DNA from: Deltaproteobacteria bacterium UBA5329 | GTDB lineage: Bacteria; Desulfobacterota; Syntrophorhabdia; Syntrophorhabdales; Syntrophorhabdaceae | Direction: 5' to 3' | Assembly (NCBI GenBank): GCA_002408185.1 | Contig: DHQV01000001.1 | Span: forward strand, 1 to 9,265 | Length of the DNA: 9,265 bases | Shown here: piece by piece, positions 1 through 5,594 of the stretch | How the letters are laid out: every line of letters begins with the position of its first letter | Position numbering within the stretch: position 1 is the first letter of the stretch | Notes under the pieces: model-generated | Seen by the model: the letters and a program-made list of their open reading frames with translations, nothing else | Database searches by the model: none | Told to the model about the DNA's origin: nothing | Position numbers and translations under genes: made by a program

Positions 1-3
1 TAT

Positions 4-413
4 TTAACAGCTTAAGAGGAGATGGCCGAAAAACAGGACTCGAAGGGGAGGGATGTTTACAGGCAACTGGCGGATAAGGTTCTTGAAAAATAGCGTCAAG
101 TCGGAGACTGTATCCTCGGGGCACATGAGATGCCGTGGCCGATCAGTGAGGACGAGATCACCGGCAATCCGGACATCGAATTCAAGGGTGAATTGGGCAC
201 GCAGTACCTCACCGCGCCGGGCGGCTTTCATTGCCGCGATGGTTTCATCATTCGGAACCAGGGGCCCAAAAGGCAAGGCCTTTTCCCTTACTATCGCACA
301 ATCATCATACGGAAAGCATCTGATACCGTCAAGCCAATAGACGCGAGGATCGCCTCGGCCTCGGCCTTGAGATGCTCATCGATTCTCGCCCGGACAACAG
401 GTTTTGCAGCCAT
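4..413 (-). pseudogene. RelB/DinJ-family antitoxin gene, frameshifted, no partner toxin
   Basis: A RelB/DinJ-type ribbon-helix-helix antitoxin normally represses its own operon and neutralises a YafQ/RelE RNase. The first frame starts at ATG 413, after GGAGGT 8 nt upstream, and begins MAAKPVVRARIDEHLKAEAE, followed by a helix around SDAFRMMIVR, very typical of DinJ. It then hits TAG at 293-291. One base over, the next DinJ block continues directly (IVREKALPFGPLVPN, then ETIAAMKAARRGE), so a single base is missing near 294-296. Family similarity ends near position 208. The rest of that frame, to the stop at 4-6, looks unrelated to DinJ. No YafQ/RelE-like toxin follows. It lies 71 nt behind higA and could be co-transcribed with it. 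A sequencing error at the frameshift is possible, but the missing C-terminus and absent toxin argue for real decay. Confidence 0.75.
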
Positions 414-484
414 AGATATTACCTCCAGCGCTTCCCTGTCCGGATTAAGCCGTTCGTGGTATTGCGGATTCGCATTCAAGAGCT

Positions 485-814
485 TCAGGTCCGCCTGGCA
501 GAAGGTTGCTCGGGATGGTCAGACCTGACCTTAACGCGCGGCTCGACCTTGGGCCAGGTCGTGCGTCTTGCGAGCCTAATCTCATAATCCGCCTGGAGAG
601 TAAGCCATAGCTCCGGTGAAATGCCAAAATATTTGCCGAGCCGCAAAGCGGTATCGGCCGATATTGCCCTTTTGCCCCTGATGATCTCGCTGATACGACC
701 GGGGGGCACGTCAATATCCCGCGCCAATCCGTTCACGTTGAGCCCGAGAGGCTTCATGAAGTCTTCATAAAGTATCTCTCCAGGCGGTATAATGTCGAGC
801 ATCCTGGCACCCAT
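485..814 (-). CDS. higA: HigA-type Xre antitoxin
   Basis: This 109-residue protein is the antitoxin of a HigBA type II module. It should bind HigB and repress the operon. It opens with the family hallmark of the HigA/VapI group, DIIPPGEILYEDFMKPLGL (residues 7-25). An Xre helix-turn-helix follows at about residues 27-62 (LARDIDVPPGRISEIIRGKR, then ISADTALRLGKYFG), ending in SPELWLTLQADYE. I chose ATG 814 because a strong TAGGAGG lies 7 nt upstream and the conserved protein begins there. An open frame reaches further upstream but is only the shadow of higB. It follows higB by 10 nt, the usual inverted toxin-first order. The basic tail (residues 83-109) is longer than in many HigA proteins and I do not recognise it. 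Confidence 0.93.
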   Translation of the reverse strand: MGARMLDIIPPGEILYEDFMKPLGLNVNGLARDIDVPPGRISEIIRGKRAISADTALRLGKYFGISPELWLTLQADYEIRLARRTTWPKVEPRVKVRSDHPEQPSARRT

Positions 815-824
815 GTTAAGCCTC

Positions 825-1103
825 CTAATGATAATCGACGATCTCCACGTCCCACGCGTTTCCCTCATCCCATCGGAAGCAGATGCGCCATTGATCGTTG
901 ATGCGAATGCTATGCTGGCCGGCCCGGTCCCCCTTAAGGGATTCAAGATGATTCCCCGGTGGCCGGGACAGATCCTGCAGGCTACGGGCACTGTTGAGAT
1001 AGAGCAGCTTTCGCCGAACCTGGCGTTCGATGGATGAGAACCGCGCCACGAAATGATCATTGAAAAGCGCCGCAGTGTCCTTGCAGTGGAACGTCTTGAT
1101 CAC
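825..1103 (-). CDS. higB: HigB toxin (RelE-fold mRNA interferase)
   Basis: HigB cleaves mRNA on the translating ribosome and is inhibited by HigA. The 92-residue product has the exact HigB length and signature: IKTF at the N-terminus, HLESLKGDRAGQHSIRINDQ (residues 52-71), WRICFRW (72-78) and the terminal VEIVDYH. The last residue is His92, matching the functionally important C-terminal histidine of Proteus HigB. The start is GTG 1103. The protein contains no methionine at all, and any codon further upstream would fall inside the promoter. There is no Shine-Dalgarno site, and a consensus -10 box ends 6 nt before the GTG, so the mRNA is predicted to be leaderless. It is the first gene of the higB-higA pair and lies 58 nt downstream of the TIM-barrel gene's stop. 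Confidence 0.93.
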   Translation of the reverse strand: MIKTFHCKDTAALFNDHFVARFSSIERQVRRKLLYLNSARSLQDLSRPPGNHLESLKGDRAGQHSIRINDQWRICFRWDEGNAWDVEIVDYH

Positions 1104-1109
1104 AGGGCC

Positions 1110-1138
1110 ATTATATAACGTATTACGTAATATGTAAA
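1110..1138 (-). promoter_or_regulatory. higBA promoter with palindromic operator
   Basis: On the minus strand TTTACA (1138-1133), a 17-nt spacer and TATAAT (1115-1110) form a near-consensus sigma70 promoter. The spacer contains the perfect 12-bp palindrome TATTACGTAATA (1121-1132), the likely HigA operator for autorepression. Six nucleotides separate TATAAT from GTG 1103, so the expected +1 is the G of the start codon. The promoter spacing and palindrome are seen directly. The operator role and start site are inferred. Confidence 0.8.
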
Positions 1139-1161
1139 GCGGAATGACCTCGAGATGGCCG

Positions 1162-1881
1162 CTATGAGCCGTACATCCCCTCCAGTCGTGCCCTGTCGGA
1201 CACCAGCCTGTCATGGTATTGCGGCAGGTACTCGAGTGTCACGGGCCCGTCCCAGCCTCTTTCCTTCAGCCTTTCCAGGACGGCGAAACCATATGTCTCG
1301 ACCGGCAGGTGTGGAAGGCTCTCCTTGCCCTCACCGCGCAACTCCGACAGGTGGACCGCGACGATACCGCGGCTGTATGCCTCGATGACCGCGAAGATTC
1401 TTTGCTGGAAGAGGTGGCTCGTATCGAGCACCATCGGCACTCCGAACTCGATCATCTCCTCAGGTGTGATAATGCGCTTTGAATTCCCGAAGGTCTCCAC
1501 GGCCACCGTGACGGATGTGAGCCTCTGTAGCGCCTTGAGATTATTCAGAGCCATCACTTGCAGGTTCGGCTTGTCGAGCTTCCTGACGGCCTCCGGGTGG
1601 AAGACGACGACCGGGATGCCGATCTTCTCGGCGAATTTCATTGTGGGCAGGGCCCAGGACATGAAGCGGACGTCGGACAGCCGTCCCTGTGTGGCGTGGA
1701 CGGTACTCACGGCAATTGCCTTGTCGTTAATATGCTCCGCCAGTGCGTCAAGCCGGTCCATGCCGGCCAGAAAATCATCAAGTCTGTAGGGCAGGGCGAG
1801 CTCGATGGGTATCCTGGCCAAACCCGTAAGGGATTCGTCGAATGAATGGAGATTAACGCCGCGTCTGATCAAGAAATGCAT
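1162..1881 (-). CDS. Xylose-isomerase-like TIM-barrel protein (AP endonuclease 2 / sugar isomerase superfamily)
   Basis: This 239-residue protein belongs to the xylose-isomerase-like TIM-barrel superfamily (EndoIV, IolE, sugar phosphate isomerases). Candidate metal ligands sit at the expected strand ends: His62 (STVHA), His95 (VVVFHPE), Glu129 (VAVETFGN), Asp153 and His156 (VLDTSH), His177 (AVHLSE) and Glu217 (VTLEY). All look present, so it should be a metal-dependent enzyme, but the substrate cannot be read from sequence. No signal peptide or membrane segment is visible. It is shorter than the 260-300 residues typical of sugar isomerases. ATG 1881 follows the abiEii stop by 3 nt, so it is almost certainly translated with the abiE genes and has no promoter of its own. 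A stub of a paralogue lies upstream of the operon at 3685-3777. Its role next to a type IV TA system is unknown. Choices include a DNA or nucleotide repair enzyme or an unrelated passenger. Confidence 0.85.
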   Translation of the reverse strand: MHFLIRRGVNLHSFDESLTGLARIPIELALPYRLDDFLAGMDRLDALAEHINDKAIAVSTVHATQGRLSDVRFMSWALPTMKFAEKIGIPVVVFHPEAVRKLDKPNLQVMALNNLKALQRLTSVTVAVETFGNSKRIITPEEMIEFGVPMVLDTSHLFQQRIFAVIEAYSRGIVAVHLSELRGEGKESLPHLPVETYGFAVLERLKERGWDGPVTLEYLPQYHDRLVSDRARLEGMYGS

Positions 1882-1884
1882 GGC

Positions 1885-2787
1885 TCACCCAGGTCCAGGG
1901 GAGGCGCCTAAGCTCACAAGCCCGGTCGCAACGCTCTTGACGATATCAATGACCTCCTCCAGGTCAAAAGCCTCGAAGTCTCTGGCACGCAATACAGGTT
2001 TGAGCTGCGTCTCTATCTGCGTTTCCAGGTCGGCGACACGGGCATCGGATACATCAGGAGGCTCATTCCCCGGGACTGCAAGTTTCTCCCTGACCAGAGT
2101 GAGGAAATTTTCATCCCGATAATCCCAGTCCAGAGACCGTTTGGCGAACCCGATGTCATAGAAGTCCCGGATTGCAACCTCCCGGCGTGTGAGGGCTGCT
2201 CTCAGTTTCTCTGCCATGGATTCTTTGAGGGTCATACAGGGTATATTGATCGGCTCGAAGAAAGCCATCCCCGTTCCGGGGTTGAGAAGGATCGTCTTGG
2301 CGGCCCCGCGGGTCGGTCCATCCCATAGCGGCTCCCTTAGTCCCACCTCGACTTTGATCCTTCCTTCGTTTTGCCCGTACATGGAAGCGTACCTCAGATA
2401 TGCCAGATATTGTCTCGACCTGTTCGCTCCGCGCAATTCTTCGATGCGGAAGGCAGGATATCTGTCCGGGAGAGACTCGATCATGGCCCTTGCGGGATCA
2501 AACGCGTTGCTTCGCATCCGAGGGGACACCTCTGATGCCATCGGGATAATGAAATCCAGGTCCTCGCTGAGCCGGTAAAAATCCCCGTGCACCTTTGAAA
2601 GGCACGTCCCGCCCTTGAACACGAGCCCGTTTCCGCCACTTGCGAGAAGGTGCTCGAGCACCAGTGTGCAGAAATAGTCCTTTTCTATCAAGCGTGGAAG
2701 AAATCCCGTTGTCCTTGCGCTATATATCAACGCACTTGCGAATCTCTTCGCGTTTGTGTGCAGCAAAAACTCATCCATCTCAGTCAT
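1885..2787 (-). CDS. abiEii: AbiEii toxin, nucleotidyltransferase
   Basis: This is the nucleotidyltransferase toxin of a type IV TA / abortive infection system. Characterised relatives (the MenT toxins) add nucleotides to tRNA acceptor ends and stop translation. The 300-residue protein shows the DNA polymerase beta-like core: FKGGTCLSKV at 58-66, SEDLDF at 74-79 (Asp76 and Asp78 as the metal pair), RIKVEVGLRE at 143-152, and the family block MAEKLRAALTRREVAIRDFY at 191-210. All motifs are intact and the length is normal, so it should be active. ATG 2787 overlaps the end of abiEi by 8 nt (translational coupling), which supports this start. A second ATG three codons in is possible. The TIM-barrel gene follows after 3 nt. 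Confidence 0.93.
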   Translation of the reverse strand: MTEMDEFLLHTNAKRFASALIYSARTTGFLPRLIEKDYFCTLVLEHLLASGGNGLVFKGGTCLSKVHGDFYRLSEDLDFIIPMASEVSPRMRSNAFDPARAMIESLPDRYPAFRIEELRGANRSRQYLAYLRYASMYGQNEGRIKVEVGLREPLWDGPTRGAAKTILLNPGTGMAFFEPINIPCMTLKESMAEKLRAALTRREVAIRDFYDIGFAKRSLDWDYRDENFLTLVREKLAVPGNEPPDVSDARVADLETQIETQLKPVLRARDFEAFDLEEVIDIVKSVATGLVSLGASPGPG

Positions 2788-3568
2788 TCGCTATTATCCC
2801 CCATCTCCTGTTAATCTTCCCTCTCTTCGGTCTTCGAGGGTTCGACGGGATTAGGGAACTCGACGGTCTCAGGGCCTTCTCCAATGTCCCTAATAACTCC
2901 TCGTCAATACGTTCCGATTCTAACAAGGCCCCGAAACGCCGGATGGTCCCTATATCACCAAAACGCAGGGCGCACCTGACCAGCGCTACGGCGCTGACTC
3001 TGCCGGTGCGCAGGTCATTGCGTATCCACGTATAGGCGCGAGGCAGGGTATCAAACCGCGCCCAGTCGTACACGGCATCGAGAAGAGCCCGCGCCCGCGT
3101 CGGATACACAATGGGGCCTTCTCGTGTTTTGATCCTCACCGTATCTCCAAGTCTCTTTTTGTCCACCTTGACGAGGTTCAGTGTTATAGCTCCGATCGTC
3201 CGCTCTCCCGAGATAATGTTGTTGTAAGCGTACACGCGCGCCGGCACCTGCTCGTCGTATCCATAGTAGTTAAAAGCGTTCAATCCGCAGATCTGATATT
3301 GTCCGCCCTGTGCGCTTATGAGCGTGTTAAGGACAGTAGCTTCATCGGGCGTCCAGAGCCCGCCAAAGGGCAGTTCTTCAGGTACAAGGTATAATCCTCT
3401 TCGCACGCGGGTGATCATGCCTGCTTTGGACAGGCGACTTAAAAGCTGACGTTCCTGTTCCGGAGACAGATTGAGTGCCGCCTGCATATCACCGGTCTTG
3501 ACGGTCTTCAATTCCATCATTTGAATGTAAGCGAAGAACCGGGTTTCTATTTTGCCGAGACCTTTCAT
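2780..3568 (-). CDS. abiEi: AbiEi antitoxin / transcriptional repressor
   Basis: This is the cognate antitoxin of AbiEii. In studied AbiE systems AbiEi does not bind the toxin but represses the operon through an N-terminal winged helix. The 262-residue protein has that winged helix at about residues 20-62, ending in the diagnostic GMITRVRRGLYLVPEE. The C-terminal domain shows YQICGLNAFNYYG (91-103), a TIKTREG-like beta segment, and PTRARALLDAVYDW, all as in the family. The C-terminal tail (PSNPRRPKRGK) is basic. I chose ATG 3568. The frame is open 12 codons further, but those codons contain the promoter. There is no Shine-Dalgarno site before ATG 3568, and the TACAAT box lies only 7 nt upstream, so the message is predicted leaderless. 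It is first in the operon abiEi-abiEii-TIM barrel. Confidence 0.92.
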   Translation of the reverse strand: MKGLGKIETRFFAYIQMMELKTVKTGDMQAALNLSPEQERQLLSRLSKAGMITRVRRGLYLVPEELPFGGLWTPDEATVLNTLISAQGGQYQICGLNAFNYYGYDEQVPARVYAYNNIISGERTIGAITLNLVKVDKKRLGDTVRIKTREGPIVYPTRARALLDAVYDWARFDTLPRAYTWIRNDLRTGRVSAVALVRCALRFGDIGTIRRFGALLESERIDEELLGTLEKALRPSSSLIPSNPRRPKRGKINRRWGIIAND

Positions 3569-3604
3569 GTCATATATTGTACATATGAGTAAATGTAGTG
3601 TCAA
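3569..3604 (-). promoter_or_regulatory. abiE operon promoter with inverted repeat
   Basis: On the minus strand a perfect TTGACA (3604-3599), 17-nt spacer and TACAAT (3581-3576) stand before abiEi. An inverted repeat, TCATAT-N7-ATATGA, overlaps the -10 box and discriminator and is a plausible AbiEi operator. Only 7 nt separate the -10 box from ATG 3568, which places transcription start at or one base before the A of the start codon. Confidence 0.78.
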
Positions 3605-3684
3605 TACATTAACACAAACTACACTTCACTGTGGTTAGCACCCAACGCCCTGTACCGTGACAGGGAATCGCAAGCATGTAGGGC

Positions 3685-3777
3685 GGGAAGCGCGAGCTCG
3701 ATGGGGATTCCCTCGAGGTCCGAGAGCTATTTGTCGAAGTCGTCGAAATAGACTGAACGGCGGATGGAGAATCCCAT
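3685..3777 (-). pseudogene. 5' remnant of a second TIM-barrel gene
   Basis: Reading the minus strand from ATG 3777 (GGAGG 5 nt upstream) gives MGFSIRRSVYFDDFDK, a TAG stop at codon 17, then LSDLEGIPIELALP. This aligns without gaps, 31 codons to 31, with the first 31 residues of the intact TIM-barrel protein (MHFLIRRGVNLHSFDESLTG, then LARIPIELALP), with 18 identities. Similarity stops abruptly after ALP, near 3685. DNA identity is only moderate, so it is a diverged paralogue rather than a fresh duplication. It keeps a start codon, ribosome site and an elaborate promoter region, but it is dead because of the nonsense codon and the truncation. Confidence 0.72.
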
Positions 3778-3823
3778 CGGGCCTCCTCAAGGCTAAAAGT
3801 CTGCCCCCTTTGGGCTGGATTGG

Positions 3824-3888
3824 AATGTGTCCAGTGATGTTGACTTTATGGACACATTATACCGATATGTCCACGGCATGGACATATC
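3824..3888. promoter_or_regulatory. Two 10-bp-arm palindromes (operator cluster) around a TATAAT box
   Basis: Two inverted repeats lie side by side. The first is AATGTGTCCA (3824-3833), 15 nt, TGGACACATT (3849-3858). The second is GATATGTCCA (3864-3873), 5 nt, TGGACATATC (3879-3888). All four arms match RATRTGTCCA. A minus-strand TATAAT (3861-3856) sits at the join, pointing at the TIM-barrel remnant, and has no good -35 match 17 nt upstream. This looks like a multi-site operator for a dimeric regulator, possibly an activator given the poor -35. The regulator is not identifiable here. Confidence 0.65.
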
Positions 3889-3903
3889 CCACCCACAGCC
3901 AGT

Positions 3904-4374
3904 TTAGGGCATAGGGGAAGTTAATATCTGAATCTCTTCTTTTGTATTATTGGAAGTCAGCGGTCTCGCAAGAAGGTCGTAAAGTTGCACGTTGAGATAA
4001 AGGTTCTCCCGACCGACTTTCTTCTTCCTAAGAACGCCGATGCGTTCCAGTTCCGAGAGATATACTGTTGCAGTCTTTCTCTCGGCAATTCCTGCTTCGA
4101 CGAGATGTTCGACCTTTGTATAGGGCCGATAAAAGAGAAGCTCAATCAACTCCTTGGAGTAAACCTTTTTGGACAGATGCTTCTTGCACCCTATCAGAGT
4201 CTCCGCGAGGAGATCACGGATCTGGACGATCCGCTCCCTGCTAAAGACCGCAGTTCGTTCAACCGCATCCAAAATATAGAGAATCCAAGGCTCCCATTCG
4301 TTTCTTTCCGTGACCCCTCGGATGAGGCGGTAGTAGTCAGTTCGAATAAGATATACACATTGTTAAGTGAGATA
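3904..4374 (-). pseudogene. fic: Fic-family protein, C-terminal fragment
   Basis: Fic proteins transfer AMP or related groups to target proteins. Only the end of one survives. From about 4356 the minus strand reads VYLIRTDYYRLIRGVTERN, then EWEPWILYILDAVERTAVFS. These match the helices after the catalytic Fic core. The C-terminal winged helix follows (KVYSKELIELLFYRPYTKVE, then LVEAGIAERKTATVYLSELE and GVLRKKKVGRENLYLN), which is characteristic of Fic family members with a DNA-binding tail. The catalytic HxFx(D/E)GNGR motif is absent. A TAA at 4363-4365 lies in the same frame with the expected spacing to the family's YLS...DYY block, so the gene was already broken there. The frame ends at 3904. 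ATG 4272 could express a 122-residue remnant, but there is no sign that it does. The fragment directly follows the RES gene's stop at 4379. Confidence 0.8.
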
Positions 4375-4378
4375 TGAA

Positions 4379-5122
4379 CTATGCGTTTCCTCGGGTTGTC
4401 GCGTCAAACAGTCCCCTGATATCGTTCATGGCCACCCATGCCCTGGGCTCATCCGCGTCGAGCGATATTTTGACGTTTCCACGGTCCGACATATAGGACA
4501 TGTATCGCTGATGCCGCGGATCGAAAAGGATGTCGCGGGAGAACGCAGCCACGTTGGTCCCCTTTGTATCCCGGGCCGACCGGACAATGAGCCCTTTCTG
4601 GCCTGACCGGTACAGGTGATCGCCCAGCCGGTGCGTGAAGCTGTAGCCACGGGTCGACACAAGGTCCGGGAATTCGAGCTCCTTTCCCCTCAGGTCGATA
4701 AGAATCCCCGCGGTCCTGACCCTGAACACACGGCGGTCGGCGATGACCGGCCCGGCTGACCCGTCCCGTATGCCGGCGTCGTCGAGGAAGCGCAGCCAGT
4801 GATACACTGTCTCGTATATCGTCGTCACGATCGAAAGGCTTCCGTACCAGACGCCGAACGCGGTGCCATCACTGAAGCGGCTGTTTATCCCCGGGCAGAT
4901 CCCCCCGGGCGTTATGGCGACGCCATACCGGAAGGGCCTGTCGATAAGAGAATCATAGTCGCTTTCCTCTCGCTGCCGGGAAACGAGGGCTTCCCCGTAG
5001 GCTCTTTCGCCGGGATCGCCGCTCAGGTCGTCCAGCAGGTCCTCGGAAGGAATTACCGTGTGAATATTGCGATAGACGGTATCGTCGAAGTCAATTACGG
5101 CCGTGAGGAGCTTTGCAAACAT
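4379..5122 (-). CDS. RES-domain toxin (NAD+ phosphorylase family)
   Basis: RES toxins degrade NAD+ and are countered by Xre/MbcA/ParS-type antitoxins. The 247-residue product has the RES core in the order expected: FRYGVA (64-69), SRFSDGTAFGVWYGSL (81-96, candidates Arg82 and Tyr93), IYETVYHWLRFL (102-113, Glu104), FRVRTAGILIDLR (133-145), then GLIVRSARDTKGTNVAAF (177-194) with the conserved Ser182. The assignment of these residues to the characterised active site (Arg, Tyr, Glu, Ser) is by pattern. The N-terminal extension of about 60 residues is longer than in the minimal RES toxin but occurs in one RES subgroup. It begins 6 nt after the antitoxin stop, with only a weak purine-rich ribosome site, so coupled translation is likely. 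Confidence 0.88.
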   Translation of the reverse strand: MFAKLLTAVIDFDDTVYRNIHTVIPSEDLLDDLSGDPGERAYGEALVSRQREESDYDSLIDRPFRYGVAITPGGICPGINSRFSDGTAFGVWYGSLSIVTTIYETVYHWLRFLDDAGIRDGSAGPVIADRRVFRVRTAGILIDLRGKELEFPDLVSTRGYSFTHRLGDHLYRSGQKGLIVRSARDTKGTNVAAFSRDILFDPRHQRYMSYMSDRGNVKISLDADEPRAWVAMNDIRGLFDATTRGNA

Positions 5123-5128
5123 CTCTTC

Positions 5129-5533
5129 TCAGTTCCCGCGCTGCATGTCGAGATAACGCTTCACCGTGAGAAGCCCGAGGAACCCTTCATTCCTGATGAC
5201 TTCTACCGGGCTGTTCCCGTTGAACGCGCGGTTTCTCATCTTAGGCCAGCCGTAAACGAGATCGCGGTTCTTCGGGAAAAGGATCCTCAGTGAACGGTGG
5301 ATCGCAAGCAGGTTGCCGGCCCGGTCGAGAAGGTCCCTGCTGTCGGCAAACGGAGAGCCTCTTCTGTATCGTGCAAGGGTCATACGGGAGCCTTCGGACA
5401 ATCCGAGCATGGCCGCCTGGTCCTGAACTGGCAGGTCCCAGCGGTCGAAGAGCCGCATGATCATTTTCGCAAGCGCCGTGCGGCCTTCGCGGCTCCTGGG
5501 GTCGTTCTCGACTGCTTTTTCTTTGACGGGCAT
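5129..5533 (-). CDS. Xre/MbcA/ParS-type antitoxin of the RES toxin
   Basis: This is the cognate antitoxin and likely autorepressor of the RES gene 6 nt downstream. It has a helix-turn-helix at about residues 35-57 (VQDQAAMLGLSEGSRMTLAR) and, at its C-terminus, the toxin-binding domain once called DUF2384. The family pattern 'W...N.AF.G.SP...I...G' is seen as GWPKMRNRAFNGNSPVEVIR followed by NEGFLGLLTVKRYLD. The length, about 134 residues, is normal. Two starts are possible. ATG 5542 has AAAGGAG only 1 nt before it, which is too close. ATG 5533 has the same site 10 nt away, so I prefer 5533. The last block (VKRYLDMQRGN) should plug the toxin active site, as in known RES complexes (inference). 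Confidence 0.88.
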   Translation of the reverse strand: MPVKEKAVENDPRSREGRTALAKMIMRLFDRWDLPVQDQAAMLGLSEGSRMTLARYRRGSPFADSRDLLDRAGNLLAIHRSLRILFPKNRDLVYGWPKMRNRAFNGNSPVEVIRNEGFLGLLTVKRYLDMQRGN

Positions 5534-5542
5534 CGTTCTCAT

Positions 5543-5594
5543 GCTCCTTTATATCATGATACAAATAGTGTATCAATTGTTACTTAATTGTCAA
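5543..5594 (-). promoter_or_regulatory. Xre-RES promoter, 19-bp palindromic operator and ribosome site
   Basis: On the minus strand TTGACA (5594-5589), a 16-nt spacer and TACACT (5572-5567) form a promoter. A perfect 7-bp inverted repeat TGATACA-N5-TGTATCA (5557-5575) is centred on the -10 box, an ideal place for repression by the Xre protein. AAAGGAG follows at 5550-5544. A second possible promoter, TTGATA-17-TATAAA, overlaps it. Confidence 0.7.

Noticed and set aside
130..528. Long plus-strand open frame over the DinJ-like gene
   Set aside because: From 208 onward it is the antisense of clear DinJ coding sequence and has no ribosome site. Only its first part (before 208) looks possibly meaningful and is reported separately.
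815..1060. N-terminal extension of higA up to 1060
   Set aside because: The extra 82 residues lie antiparallel-free within higB in another frame. The real start at 814 has a strong TAGGAGG and matches HigA length.
1325..1845. Plus-strand open frames across the TIM-barrel gene
   Set aside because: They are shadows of a G+C-rich gene with clear family motifs on the minus strand, and show no recognisable domain.
3648..3665. Hairpin CCCTGT-N6-ACAGGG as a terminator
   Set aside because: The stem is only 6 bp and no T run follows on either strand.
3657..3914. Plus-strand open frame in the operator and remnant region
   Set aside because: It runs over the palindromes and the antisense of the TIM-barrel stub, and has no ribosome site or family resemblance.
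5542..5576. Leaderless Xre-RES transcript from TTGATA-17-TATAAA
   Set aside because: The spacing to ATG 5542 is only 5 nt, and the better TTGACA-16-TACACT promoter leaves a leader that carries AAAGGAG.
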